A stretch of DNA of 64,000 bases from positions 9,377,001-9,441,000 of the forward strand of contig CM076279.1 in NCBI GenBank assembly GCA_038380795.1, in the 5' to 3' direction. Below, in pieces: positions 44,891 through 57,560 of this stretch. Numbering within the stretch: position 1 is the first letter of the stretch; each line of letters opens with the position of its first letter. Source of the stretch: Pyrocephalus nanus (lineage: Eukaryota > Chordata > Aves > Passeriformes > Tyrannidae). The position numbers and the translations under genes are program-made. The notes under the pieces are model-generated. The model made no database searches. It worked only from the letters and a program-made list of their open reading frames with translations, and was not told the origin of the DNA.

Positions 44891-46327
44891 TTACAGCCAG
44901 GATGCAGGGGGAGTGCTGCAGCCAGGCAGAAGGAGGTTTTGCTGGGATCACCTTTGGAATGGCTGCTCCATACACAGGGGCCGGGGCTGGGTTATTAGCT
45001 GAGCTGTAAATGGCATTAATAATGTCCTTGTGGAGCAATAGCGTGGCAGGATGGGCTCCATAAAAACAGGAATCCTGTGGCTGACCAGTGTTTTGTTTTA
45101 GGTTTGTTGGTTGTTTTTTGTTTTTTTTCCTAAGATGGGTAATAAAAGAAGAAAATGGAAAGCTTGTGCCTTTGTTTGTGTTTGGGAGAGGAGGTGTAGA
45201 TGTTTGGATAAAGCCCCTCTTGTTCTGTGGGCGCTGCTGCTGCCCCACCTCTGTCTGCTGGAGCCCCTGGGGTTGCTCAGGGGTTTAGGGGTGGTTAATG
45301 GAGCAGGGACAGTGGGACCCTCATCCCAAATTCTCTCCCTGTTTTCTCTGTGACCCAGGATTGAAGGGGGAACATCCAGGTCTCCCCCTGGAAAGGGACA
45401 GATGGGACAGGAGGGCACAGCCTGTGTGGTGCCACCACGAGTGCCCACCCTGGGCAACCTCTCCATCATCCCTGTTTTACCCCCGAGTTGTGAGGATGGT
45501 GATGCTCCTGTCCCTTGAGCCTGGGAAAGGGGGGAAATCCCAAAGGGAAGGAGCTGCTTCTTTTTTTGGTAGCTGCCAGTCTCCTTGGTTAGGGAGTCTG
45601 CTGGTTTACAAGGCGGTAAATGTCCAAATTCAGCCTCTCCCCTCCAAAATCTGAGCAGCAAATGCTGATGTTGCATGAGGGAGATGCTGGGTTGGCTCAG
45701 TCTGGAGTGGTGCAGCTCCAAGAATTCAGTCTCAGCAAAATATTAACTGAAAAGCAAGGTTTTTCTTCCCCTTTCCATTTATGTTCTTCTGGAGAGGGTA
45801 AGGGAGGAACATCCCCCTGGATTTTAGGGTAACAAGGAGGGACATGTGTTTAGGAAACTCACTGAGACGGGCAGAGTATCTGCACTGATATGTAAAGGGA
45901 AAACTCTGCCTATCTCTTCAGGCTGCTGCTTTAAGCCCCCTCAGGAGGAAAGCACCAGGCTGGGGGTTCTTTAATTTTTCATCAGGCAGGCAGAGCTGGT
46001 TCCTTCCCAGCAAGGAGAATTTCTTTCTCAGAGCAAACTGATTAATTCTACCCTATGCACCATCCTGTACTTCGTGTCTCACAGCACAGCTCCTGCTGTC
46101 CCTCCTGCAGCATCAGGTGCTTCTCAGGTGTGCCTGAAGTCGAGGTGTCCTCCAGGAGCAGCTCCGGATGTAAATTGGGCTGATTGTGCTGCAGGAATGG
46201 CAAATCACGGAACGCTGAGCGGCCCCTTCAGCTCTGCTGGCCTTGGAGCAGCGATGTGTGTGCCAGCAGATGACCCTGGGCTGCCCAGCCAGGGTCCAGG
46301 CCAGTCCTCATCCTGGGATGGTCACAT
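44891..46327. other. Stretch without a gene or recognised repeat
   Basis: AT-rich at first, then GC-rich and stop-poor. The 207-codon minus-strand frame at 45098-45721 has no recognisable features. Confidence 0.4.
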
Positions 46328-46482
46328 TTGGTTTGGATTTGAGAACAATTTCCCCTAGAGCACTGGCCCAACAACCCACACGTCCATTTGAGCAACCTGG
46401 TCTAGTGGAAGATGTCCCTGCCCATGGAATGAGATGGTCTTTAAGGTCCCTCCCAACCCAAAACCACTCTGAAATTCTATGT
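46328..46482 (+). mobile_element. CR1 LINE 3' fragment, sense
   Basis: The core, 46388-46482, reads TTGAGCAACCTGGTCTAGTG, then GAAGATGTCCCTGCCCATGG, then TCCCTCCCAACCCAAAACCA and ends CTGAAATTCTATGT. Bases 46328-46387 show only faint CR1 similarity (TTGAGAACAATTTCCCC). It is a truncated dead copy. Confidence 0.88.
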
Positions 46483-47845
46483 CTAAAGTTCACTGGGACC
46501 CTCTGTCTTCCAGAGAAGCACCATGAGCATGGCAGGGGCTTTTTCTGGCTACAAATCCTCTCCCAAAGACTGAGATGTTGAAGTGAAGCTGAGACCCAGG
46601 AGCAGCCCCTGTGAGGGAGCTGTGGGCTGGCTGGAAGAAAACTGGACTTTTCTTTCCCAAAAAGTGGATAGACAGACAGAATGCTGACAGACAGATTTTT
46701 CTTACTGGCTTTCAGTATCATTTAAACAAACCTAGATCTGAATGGACAGCACTGGTGTGCAAGGGCCAAGGAATAGGAATGGGGGTAGAGAAGGGAAATT
46801 ATTTGGGCAGTTCTCAGTGGAAAATGGTTTTAACAGCAACAAACCCATTCTGTCTGCTTGTAAAACAATAAACTTTAAATCCTGGTGTCTTCTGAGTGAA
46901 AAGCCCCCAGGCAGGGACAATTTTGACCAAAATCATCAAGCAGGGAAATCCACACTTCTTGTGTGTTCCCATCAGCAGCTGCAGGAGCCTGAACCCACAG
47001 GGTGTCTTTACTGGAAATTTCTGCTGTTGCAAAGGAAAGAAATTGTTGGTTCTTCATCCTAATGAATCTGTATGACCATTTCTTGGGATTTTGGGGTATT
47101 TTGTTTTTTATAATCGGAGTTATTTTTTTTTATTTTCCCATTAAAATCAAAGCAGTTTTCAGAAGCTGGCTGCTTTTACTTCCACTTTAAATTAGAGAAA
47201 CTGAGGCAAAAATGAGGCTGTACCTTACCCAAGATCATAAAATGAATAAATGACAGCATCTGGGGTAGAACCCAATTTTTTCCTGCTTCAGTCTGGCTGT
47301 GCAGACTCGAGAGGGCACTAACTGGGCTTCCCTGGAAGCAGGGCAGGACTGTTTCCCTCGTCTGGGAGCCAAGCTCTCTTCTAGCAGCATAGTGGGGCAA
47401 TATGCCTCACTCCAAACCATTTATCTAATGATTTATGTCTTCACTGGAAGGCCTTACACGCAAGCAGATCTGCCAGCAATGGCACTTGATAAAATCCTTC
47501 CCTTTTCTTGGTCTGGTAATTGGTGTCAGCAGTTTCCTTCCTGCACAGAACATGTTTTATGTTGTCAGCACGAACCATGTGGAAATGATCGATGAGATGT
47601 TGGGCCCTTGGCAGGAGAAGGGGCAGGAGAAGAAGCTGCCTTTCTCTTGGAGCATTTGGCTTTTATTTGCTACCTGCAAGTGCAAACAGTCGTGCTGGGG
47701 CTTCCCTGGCCATGAGACCACTTGGTGCAGGAGCAGCAAAGACAGAGACCTCGTTTCATGCCTGTGGTGTTGCTGCCTTGGGTCCTCACCATGTCATGCC
47801 TTTTTTGGTTGAACATTGCCACTCAACTAAATTTAAATTAAATTG
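46483..47845. other. Stretch without a gene or recognised repeat
   Basis: T-rich AT blocks lie at about 47100-47145. Short open frames such as 47435-47812 have no family features. Confidence 0.4.
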
Positions 47846-48319
47846 TCATAGAATCACAGAATCAAGGGGGTTGGAAAAGCCCTTTGAGATCATCCAGTCC
47901 AACCCTCGATCCAACCCTGCTGTGGTTCCCAGATCATGGCACTGATGCCACATCTAATCTGTCCTTAAACCCCTCCAGGGACGGGGACTCCACCCCCTCC
48001 CTGGGCAGCCCCTTCCAGTGTCTGATCCCTCTCTCTGGGAAGAACTTCCCAATGTCCAACCTAACCCTGCCCTGGGGCAGCTCAAGGCTGTGCCCTCTTG
48101 TCCTCCTGCTGGTTCCTGGGAGCAGAGCCCGACCCCCCCCGGCTCCCCCTCCTGTCAGGGGGTTGCAGAGAGTGAGAAGGTCCCCCCTGAGCCTCCTCCT
48201 GTCCAGGCTGAGCCCCCCCAGCTCCCTCAGCTGCTCCTCACAGCACTTGTGCTCCAGACCCTTCCCCAGCCTCGTTGCCCTTCTCTGGACCTGCTCCAGC
48301 CCCTCCATGTCCTTCTTTA
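47846..48319 (-). mobile_element. CR1 LINE 3' fragment, longest copy in window
   Basis: The + strand starts TCATAGAATCACAGAATCAA and runs through GAGATCATCCAGTCCAACCC, CCCTCCAGGGACGGGGACTC, CCCTGGGCAGCCCCTTCCAG, TGTGCCCTCTTGTCCTCCTG, CTGAGCCTCCTCCTGTCCAG and CGTTGCCCTTCTCTGGACCT to CCATGTCCTTCTTTAT. It is 474 bases, little diverged and CpG-bearing, so it is probably the youngest CR1 here. The tail octamers are intact. The 5' end is truncated, and the overlapping 151-codon and 124-codon frames are CR1 3'-end artefacts. Confidence 0.95.
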
Positions 48320-48397
48320 TATCTTATAAGACACTGTGAGCCCTGAGAGGAAGTTTTTGTGAGTGCTGGGTGAAACAGGGGTGTGGGTCAGAGGACA

Positions 48398-48411
48398 GTG
48401 TGTGTGTGTGT
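48398..48411. repeat. (GT)7 microsatellite
   Basis: Seven GT units between GGACA and CCCC. It is short and perfect. Confidence 0.9.
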
Positions 48412-50139
48412 CCCCACTGGTGCCATTGGGTGTTCTTGTCCTGACTTCACATCTCCTGAAGGCATGAGATGGATACAGAAATGAGACCTCTGAGTCACCC
48501 CCATGAATATGAGATCAGAGTGTTGCTGTTTCAGGGGGAAAATGAATGGGAGCTGTTGTCTGGGGTGGTGGGACACTGTGGCCCAGCCACATCCCAGCCA
48601 TGGCACGTCATGACCGTGGTTCAGGCTCTCCAAGGAGATGATCTCAGTGTTTGTCCTTGTGGAGGTTACAGCTGAGCTTCCTCATGAAAAGTTTGGAAGC
48701 TGCCATGGTCTGAATCTTCCTGTGATTTGGGGCAGCGAAACTTAATGTGGAGGAGTGAGCAGAGAGGATGAAAGGTGGAAAAAGAGAGACAAAGTGGAAT
48801 ATTCTGCTAGGCTTTGCCTGCAGCCAAACCCTGGTCTGTGTGTGCTGTTTGACTTTGTCAGAGATGCTCTGGCCACAAAGGCCCTTTTCTTCAGGGACAG
48901 TGTCTGGGTGATGCTGATACAAGCAGGAGCCTTGGATTTGTGATGCTCTATCTGGTTTGAATCAAATAAAGACCCACTCTGAATCCCTGCCCAAAGCACA
49001 AAGGAAGCCTGCAGCATGTTAACAGGATGAGAAAGTCTGGCCAATTCACTTAATGTGTTCCAGGCTCCTCTTGGCTTCCAGGTGTTCATCCCGGATCCCA
49101 GGCCAAAACATCCTGGGAGAGGCTCTTGCTGTCATATTTCCAGCCCATCTGATAAGGCTCGTGCCTCTGAGCCTGCATGCTGCTGCAGGATCCCTGCTCT
49201 GCCCTAGCCAGGGATGTCGTTTTAGGGCTCCAAGTCCAGATCCAAACTGTAAATGTAAAAATAGAAGTTGTGTCAAGCAGGTGCCTCACCAGCTGTGGTG
49301 TCTTTTGAGCTCAGAGCTCCCCATTGGGACATGTGGGTTTTCTTCACAGATGAGTGACTAATTTTCTTGTCCAGGGTCCTGACAAAGCCTCTTGGCACTT
49401 TTCTCTGATTTAAAGGGTGTGCAAAGAACAGGGCAACCCCAGTGAAAAACATTGGTGCTAAAGAAGGAGGTCCAAGCTCATTTCTGTCCCCAGATAAATC
49501 CACATGACAGCCTCAGGCTGCCTTGCTGACAGAGACATTCTAGGACTGCTCAGGTGTGCCCAGGCTTTCAGCTGGGCTTAAGGAAGCAGGAAGAGCCCTG
49601 TGCCAATGTGGGCAGTGGTTTGGGGCTGGGGATGGTCATGGTTTTCACATATTTGCTACATTCCCAACTCACAGCACTGAACTTGAGTTTCCCTGTTTTT
49701 CCCGGGCTCTCTCCAAAGGAGAGGGCAGAAGGGTTTTTGGCAGAGCTCAGCAGCCCTTGCTGGAAGGAAAAAGCCCCCCCTTGAGTTGTGCTGACCCTCC
49801 CCAGGAGCAGCCCCCTCTGAGGAGCCTGGTGGGGGTGAAGGGGGAGCAGAGGGAGTGAAAAAAGGGGAAGAGCCATCCCTGGTGATCTTCCCAAGCACTT
49901 GATGGGTGTTGGATTGTCCCTGACAAGGCTAAAACTCAACCAAGGGACTTGTCTTTGGATTGAGTTGAGCCTGGCTTTTCCATAGTTAAATAGAAGATGC
50001 TTCAGACTGACTTTTCAGTGTTTCTCTGAATTATCTGTGTGTTCTCTGACCAAACACTACAAGCACTTGCAATTTTTTTCCCCCAAAGAGCTGAATCTAG
50101 TCACTTTTTTCTCTAGGCTTCAGAGGAAAGGGAAAGGTA
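48412..50139. other. Stretch without a gene or recognised repeat
   Basis: Nothing beyond random open frames. Confidence 0.4.
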
Positions 50140-50500
50140 CTTAACTTATGTTTTATTCATTGCAGTCACTATCTCTTGTTAATTTACTTACATTATTTAC
50201 AGAATTTTAAAGTATTTTGTGTGTCAGGCAGCATCCCAGGCCCTATAAAATGCTAATTTTCAGACTGTATCAGAGGCAAACATCTTTCCCGGGCCTCTAG
50301 GTAGACAAAGGGTCATCCCCATTCTTAATTTATTTTTCATGATTCTATATTTAAATGCAATAAAGCCTGCTTGAATGGCAGATCTCAGGCAGCCCACTTC
50401 TCCGTGTGGTTAAATTTTATGAAGATCCATTGTGGTTGTGTTACTGGTACAATAAAATTAATTTTTGATCTAGTGCCCTTAATTACTAAGGATGACTGAA
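50140..50500. promoter_or_regulatory. Possible conserved noncoding element
   Basis: A unique AT-rich block carries TTGTTAATTTACTTAC, GCTAATTTTCAGAC, CTTTCCCGGGCC, TTTATTTTTCATGATTC, ATTTAAATGCAATAAAG and CCCTTAATTACTAAGG. Homeobox/POU-type sites are dense. This is motif impression only. Confidence 0.25.
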
Positions 50501-53500
50501 CCTGGTTTAAGTACAGGAATAACTACCTTGGATCTTTGCCCTCGATGGCAATGAACACAAGGTTCAGAAAGTTCAAGCAACTTTCTGAAAAGAAACTTAA
50601 GTTTTATTTTCACAGTTGCTTCTTTGTACTTCCTGATTCCAGCAAGGGAGGAAGTGGGGGGGAAACCCAAACCCCAGAAGGCTCTTAATGTTTTAGGTTT
50701 TAATCTTGTGTCTGTGAGCTCTGGCTAAATTGGTCCCGTTCCCAGCCTTGGGGTGTTTGAATCTTTCCGGGACAGTTGACACCATAAAATTGGGCAACAC
50801 ACGAAGATTTAGGGATGTTTTAGGATAACCTAAATCACTGTGACATGCCTGAACCAAGTGTTTCCTGCTGGTCACTTGCCTCTTGGGGTTTAAGGTCAGT
50901 CAAGAGGGACACTGGATTCCAGTGGTTTTTATCCTGGTGGAGCATGGCCAGAGGTATTTGGTCACCACAGCACATCTTATGGGTGACATCTTGAGGAAGC
51001 TGTGATAAATAAACTTACTTAATCTCAAAATTAATAGAAAGCTGACATTGTTCTGGCTTTTCCTACCAAAGGGGGATGCTCTGATTTAGTGTCTCCCATC
51101 AGAAAATGGAGTGGAATTTTGTAGCCACCCTGGGAAGCACTGCAGGGCTATCACACAACTGTTTTTCAGGTGCTTGGGGAGTTTTTGTGAAAGTTTCAAG
51201 GTTTTTTCAGGGAAGGCATCGTGGCATGTGATGTACCCCAGCAATGTGATTGCTCAGCCCCTAGATACAACTGGGGTATCCTCTGGGGGGGGAGAGCAGC
51301 TACTCCTGGAGTCCTCAGTGACACAGCTGTGCCAGCAGCCAGGCTGTGATGACACCCTGGTCTACCCTATCCCAGCCACAGCCATCCTTCAGGCCCAGCT
51401 GATTCCCTCTATACCACTTTTTCCATCCCCGAGGTTGTTTTAGGTGTAACTGGTAAAATTCTGGTGAGGCTGGTTTAAATTCCAACACATGTTTTTGGAG
51501 GGAGCAGCTGTGATGTTTCCAGCTGGGATGATATCTCTTTTGGAAAACAGGTACATAGCTTTTCTGGAAATGGCTGGGAAACCTCAGAGCTTTCCTGCTG
51601 CTGGAAGCTAAGGAGGTCTTTTGGTAGGGTTATATCCTTTGGGGAAAAAAAAAACACCTGAAGGACAGTCCTGTTCAGTAGATATTGTGGTCCTGACCAT
51701 GTCTCCAAAAGAGCACAACTAAAATCCTTCTACCACTTTGAATTTACCAGTGTGTCCGTGGTGGACACTAAAAGGACACGCAGTTCCACTCCCTTGGATT
51801 CTAAGAAGAGTTGACTGAAGTGCAAGGCTTTGCAAGACTGAGGAGTCTGCTGGCCACAGCCAGCTCAGTTTTTGGGGTCTGTCCAGGGTGTTAGCCTTTG
51901 TTTTGGGGGCTTTCTTTCCCAGGTTAGCACCCTGCACCCACAGCATTACGTTGCTCAGAAATTCTTTGAGTGCATGCTATAGCCAGAAGGAACCCACTTA
52001 ACATACAAAAGCTGTCATTCTGCTAATGGTAAAAAAAAAAAAAAATCTTATTTACAAGCTTATTTGAAAGATTTCCTCCCCCTTTCATCTTGTAGGAGAA
52101 ATTGGCATGTTAATGAATGCAAGCCCTGAGAATCTGAATGCTGCTCAGACGCTGTTTCTCTGTGTGATGCTGCTCAGCCAGCCCAGGAGCACACCCTGCT
52201 CTGGGGCTGGTTCTGCCACCTCCATTCGAGTCAGTGGCACAGTCCTGGCCTAGGATGTGTTAGATTTATGTGCAAAGAAGAGCTGGAAGGATAGGAACTT
52301 TCATAGGAATTAAGAATATGATAAATTTACAAGTCGTTCTGTATTGGAGTCGTTATGAAATGGGGGAAGGCATCAAAAGCTCCCCATTGGGAGTTACTGG
52401 CAGTTAAATTTAAATCTGTTCCTCCTCCATCCACAATCTTTTCACTATCTTGATGTTCCAGTGAACCCATGGACCTGAATCATCTCTTCACCATCTGTGT
52501 GACCACCAATCCCTCCAAGCAATCACTTCCAGTTGACTCGGATATGCACTGCCAAATATTCCTACTTCTCCCATACTTTGGTTTGTCTCACTATGAGGTG
52601 AGAAAACCCCTCCTGAGGGTTTGGCAAATACACACCACTTGGCATTTGCCAACGTTGGTTAAATCTTCACAAATAAATCCATCTGTTCCCAAAAGGAACC
52701 TGCTGGTTCTGTGATGCCTTGGTGACAGGGGTTAATCATCAGAGGAATTACTGGGATGCCCCAGGCAGCTACTGGCTAAAGCAGACAGGAGCCAGTTGCT
52801 GAATGCAGGAAGAAAAAGATTCTCTTCAGATAAGAGCATGGGAAAAGAAAGAATGGAAATTTCATGATGGGCTAAAGGAGCTTTTAATGTGCAGGATGGA
52901 ATATTTCCCTGTCGGGCAGAGATGAATTCTTTCAAGGTAAAGAACATCCAAGGAAATACACTCCAAATAGGCTGATGTATCCAGGTTCAATGGGAAGAGA
53001 TTGCTATAATTATGAATCCATGTACCTGGAGATAAATGAAGGGGGACAACTCTTTCTTTGAGGGCTCCACTGGAATGTTTTTGGATCCCAGAAACCTCCT
53101 CTGTGCACATGAAAGTTAAGGTATACCAAGCTGGATCTCCAAGATCTCCCATCTGATAACTCCCAGTGCACTTGCTGCAGCGTGTTACACTTCCAGGATG
53201 TAACTTGCTTCGGTGAAAGTGTCATTTTTATTCCTCAAGAGCTGGAGAGCATTGGGCTAAAGACATCTCTGCAGAAAGTGACCTTGGAGATCACTCACCA
53301 TCACCCACACCTCGTTTAAATTGCAGAGAAACGCTGGGGCTGCATAATGAGATGTTGATTGTCAGGCTGAACAAGCAAGATGAGGTGAAGATGATGTTGG
53401 GAACTGCTGCTTTGCCATCCCTGCTCGGGCTGTTCAAAATGCTGTTCTTGATTCTCTGTTCATCCACTATCTTTCCTCTGCAAACTTCCCCGAGATAAGT

Positions 53501-54959
53501 TCCAGCTCTTCTTGGATAAATATTGTTGAGGATAAACAGGGAGGCAGAGGGAAAGTGTTTGTTTTATACCTTGGTGAGGTGATTAAAAAAAACCTGTCCG
53601 TGTTCTGCAGCCCTTGAACCATTGTTCCTTTGTGCTTTTGGCAGAAATGTTTGGGCTGTATTGATTTCTGGTGAAATGAAATGTTAACAAATGTGTAGCA
53701 ACAATGGAAGATGTTTCTTTTTCTTCCTAGGGAATTTTCTGAGCCTGGAGGATTTTTAAACCTTTGTTCCCCGACTCCCTGGTTGGAAAAGGAAAGAGGT
53801 TCATGGGAAAACTCGGTGCAACAATTAGTGGTGTGTTCAGCTGGCTTCTCCCTCCCCGTTGTGTCTGTGTCGTGTGAACCTGCCTGAGGTGTGGAAAAAT
53901 AACAACAATTAAATATCCACAAAACTTTGGAGAAGAGGCAGCGTAGAAATAATGTCACTGATTTTTTTTTTTTCCTTTTATTATTTTAAAATTCTTTAAT
54001 AAATACTATCAGGGCGGGGAAGCTCCTTGGCAAATCAGTCTCATTCCTGCCTTCGCCCTGGGTTTTCCTGCCATTCTCTGAGCCCATACAAGCTTTGCAG
54101 TGCCCTGCAAGCTGAGGCAGCTGCTGACAGGAGCCTGGGAGCAGAGCTGAGTCCCACACTGTGCTGCCAGCAGCTGTGGGGAGGTAAACCTGCACCTATT
54201 TTCCATCTCCTAGCAGGAAAAAGGCTACTAAGGGGAAATTAATGGCGATCAACCCCTCCTGGTGCTTGGTTTTAAGCAGCAGATTTTCCCAAGATTTTCC
54301 CACCAGATTTTCACCTTGCTGAGGTGCATCAACCCCACACTTTGTGTTGCAGCACTGAGCTCCTGAGCTGCCCCCCCAGCACTGCTGGACGTGCCCTGAT
54401 GCCCCAATCCCATAACATCCCACCCCTCCATGCCTGACCTCCCAGCACTGCAGGGCTCTTTGCAGGGTTATCCAGGTGCACTGCACTGGAAGTACAAGCT
54501 CCCAACACGTTCCCCCTCCTGTAGTTTACGGCTTTCACCGTTCTGGCAGGGAACAAAAGGATCTGACCTTCCTGAGGGCGTGCAGGGAAGTTACTAAATA
54601 ACCCGGCTCTCCCTTCCCTGAAAGGCTGTAAATTGTGCTGAAATAGTGGTTTCACAACGGGCCAGATGAGAGGCTGTTGTCGGCCACTGAATGATTTTTA
54701 TTACCCTGGAAAACTCCCACCTTCCCTCTCCTGTGGATCCAGAGCTCTGTCCCATCGAGATGGAAGCACTGCAGCCTCTGTGGGTCAAGGAGGAGTTTCC
54801 CACCTCAGGAAAGGGCACAGAGATACCATCCAGCTTCCAAATCACTGTTGGAATGCTCAGGGGCAGCTCGAGGGCTCTGGACTTGCTGAAGATTTGGCCC
54901 CCACGTGCTGGGGGCTGGAAAGGCCACAGCACCTCGTGGTTGGTTTGTTTTGGGGACAG
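50501..54959. other. Stretch without a gene
   Basis: It contains A15 at 52031-52045, A10 at 51646-51655 and T11 near 53963. No exon, known repeat or RNA gene is recognised. Confidence 0.4.
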
Positions 54960-55078
54960 GTCAGGAAGGGCTTGGAGCAACCTGTTCTGGTGGAAGGTGT
55001 CTCTGCCCACGGCAGGGGAGTTGGAACAAGATGGTCTTCAAGGTTGCTTCCAACCCAGTTCATTCTGGGATTCTATGG
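54960..55078 (+). mobile_element. CR1 LINE 3' tip, sense
   Basis: CTTGGAGCAACCTGTTCTGG, TGGAAGGTGTCTCTGCCCAC, GGGGAGTTGGAACAAGATGG and CTTCCAACCCAGTTCATTCT followed by GGGATTCTATGG form the CR1 terminus of about 120 bases. Confidence 0.92.
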
Positions 55079-57089
55079 CAGGTCCTGTGAGCTGGAGGGA
55101 TTAGGACAAGGGGAGGAAATGGCTCTGCTCTGTTGAGAACTTCATTAATGGTGGCAAAACAAGATCCCAAAGCCAGTAGATAAATGAACTGGGTTTGTGC
55201 CACCTGCCCTCCAGCTGCAGCTTATACCCCTGAAGAAAACAAAACAACAAGCACCTCAACACACTTCTCTTTTTGCCTGTGTAACTTTTATTAAACACCC
55301 TTAAAAGCTCCCCTTCTTTAGAACAGAATCTTTCCAAAGGGGCTCTTGCACACTCTTTCTGCTGCTCTTGGTTATTTTTTTCCATGCTTTGACTTCATGA
55401 GGGACGCTACTGAGCTCCAAACTGTGGAAGAAATGGTTCTGAGCCAAAATGTTCTGCTGAAAAAAAAAAATTAGAAAGAAAGAACGAAAGTATTTTCCAA
55501 TGGCTCCATCAAAATGCAGCCAACTGGGCTTTCCAGCTTTATGGGAGAGATTTCTGAAGTTCTACCCTGAGGTCACCAACCTGTGGGAAAGTACTTGTGA
55601 TTTCTCCCTCCCCAGCCAATAAGTATCAGTGCTACTTTTCACATTACGGGGGAACGACCCTAATTAGGCTTATAAAAGTTAGTTCTTTATTAATTGTGTG
55701 GCCATGATCCTGCAAACACCTCTGCATATGTACAGATTACTGATGGGAAGAGCTCCTGCTAAAGCCAGAGAGGTTGTGTTAATGCTAAAAGCTGTGTGTG
55801 TTTGTCAGGGCTGGTGAGAACAAGACATTCACTGCATTCTGGTGTAAGAGAAGACTTAGTGATCACTGATGTGTTCAAAATAGGTTGTATAGAGATAGAA
55901 ACAAGATTTTTATAGAAAATAAGCCCTGGACCAATAATTTTCTCAAATTAAAGCAAAACACAAGGATTTTTTTTTTTCCTGGCAAGGAACTGATGGATTT
56001 AACATTTTTATACCACATTATTGTGACTGAGCACTCTACTGGTGTCTTCAGGCCTTGCTGCTGCTGCACCAGTTGCAGTTTCCTCATGAGCTGTTCCCCC
56101 CCCCCCGGGCAATTTCCCAGCACTGCCCACAGAGAGCCCTGGGAAGGCTGGTTCCTGTCCCCCACAGCTCTACCACCCACAAATGCTGTTGCTGCCCATC
56201 CTGGTGCCACAAAAGTGTCGAGCCCAAGAGATGACAAGAAGCTTGGAGCTGTGCCCAGCCTGCCTGAATCCACCTGACCTGTAAATAACTCTGGCCTTGC
56301 ACTCTGCAGGGCTGGCATTCTGTCCTGGCTGGGGATCAGGTGTCCCCTGGGCACTGACAGGAGCCTGCCTCTCAGTCCTTTCATGCTCCAGTGAGACACA
56401 GCACTTTTCTTCACGCGACTTCTGAGCCTTCTGCTGGTCAGGTCCCTGCTGCTGGGCTGTGATCTCCAGGAAGGGCCTCCCAGTGCCTTCCTTCTTTGCC
56501 TAATTGGAGCCTCAGGAAGGGGATGTGAGTGTGGCCTGGGTTTGATCCTATTGAGAACTTCCCAAGCTTCACCACTGCCACGGCTCACTGTGCATTTTCT
56601 CCTCTGGGTTTTGGTTCATTAAGTCACAAATTCAACTTATTGCTCCTTAGGCAGAGGTTACATGAGAGCATCCCACTGAGTTTCTTTACAGTTCTTGCTC
56701 TTGGTGGTTCTGGGCTATTCAGGAGCCTGGCTTTGAATGTGTTGGAATAGATGGAAAGAGTTCAATTGATTTTGGGGGGAAGTTTGCTTTAGGCCATTCA
56801 TGGAGAAGAAAGGACACCACCTGAAGATGTTCCTTGAGAGCATTTCTTCCTTTCCACTGACTCCCCAAGAGCTGAAGAGCTGGGCAGGCTTATTATGCAG
56901 AAGAGCCACCAGAGGTCCAGGGACTCCCTCAGCCCTTGCCTGGGCCTTGTGGGCAGCTGCCTCTGAACAGTGGCTGCTCTCACAAATCCATCTCATCCCA
57001 TTTGGGGATCTCTAATGAGACAGGAGGGCTGGAATGCTTCCAGCACGTCACCCCTGCTGGCTGCCCTCCCATTTGGTCATGCTCAACGC
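55079..57089. other. Stretch without a gene
   Basis: Features seen are A10 near 55459, T10 near 55968 and C11 at 56096-56106. A unique AT-rich block at 55610-55760 has CCAATAAGTATCAG, CCTAATTAGGCTTATAAAAG and TTATTAATTGTG, and could be regulatory. The 237-codon minus frame at 55875-56588 is not recognised. Confidence 0.4.
56906..56918 (+). promoter_or_regulatory. CTCF-like motif
   Basis: CCACCAGAGGTCC matches the CTCF core CCASYAGRKGGCR except T in place of G near the end. It is one isolated site with unproven binding. Confidence 0.25.
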
Positions 57090-57560
57090 CGAGGTAAATA
57101 GGCCTTTCATGAAACCCAACACCCAGCCCTACCTAATCCCCCCTGCCTTCAAACTGTGGGGGCTAATCAGTTGTTTTGACATAACTGGGATCCAAATTCT
57201 ATAAGGAACATGGCCAAGAACAGTTCAAATCCAAGACCAAGATTAATGAGAACTTCAAAGAAATTTACCACCAAATGTTACTAATTTAGTACACCCTGTG
57301 TTTGAAACCAATGACCTAATTGGAAACTATATTCTTGAAAAGCTTTTATGTCCCAGCTCTTTAGTATTCAGGAGGTGACCTGTGAGATCAGAGAGGGTTT
57401 ATGTCATTTGGTGGGACGAGACTGTTGATTTCCCCTCCCACCTCCCTAAAACTGGGGTAAAATATCCTGCATTAGGTGACTGTGCTCTTAATGCACGATA
57501 AATAACAGATTCATAATCAGACAAACAATTTCCTTCTGCTCTCCAACAACTTGAGTATAA
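57090..57560. promoter_or_regulatory. Candidate conserved noncoding element
   Basis: This is a long unique block with many separate motifs: GCCGAGGTAAATAGG, GGGGGCTAATCAGTTG, TTTTGACATAAC, CCAAGATTAATGAG, TTACTAATTTAG, GACCTAATTGG, CTCTTAATGCACGATAAATAAC and CATAATCAGAC. Its extent and low repeat content fit an ancient enhancer. The GTTCAAATC inside it looks like a tRNA B box, but no tRNA fold surrounds it. Confidence 0.33.

Noticed and set aside
47884..48339. 151-codon frame on the + strand
   Set aside because: It lies within the antisense CR1 at 47846-48319, and the P/S/L-rich product is the usual artefact of that repeat.
55875..56588. 237-codon minus-strand frame
   Set aside because: The product is unrecognised and low in structure, several window regions are equally stop-poor, and there is no splice or promoter context.
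57215..57240. tRNA B-box-like GTTCAAATC
   Set aside because: No A box at the right distance, no acceptor or anticodon stem, and no T-run terminator.
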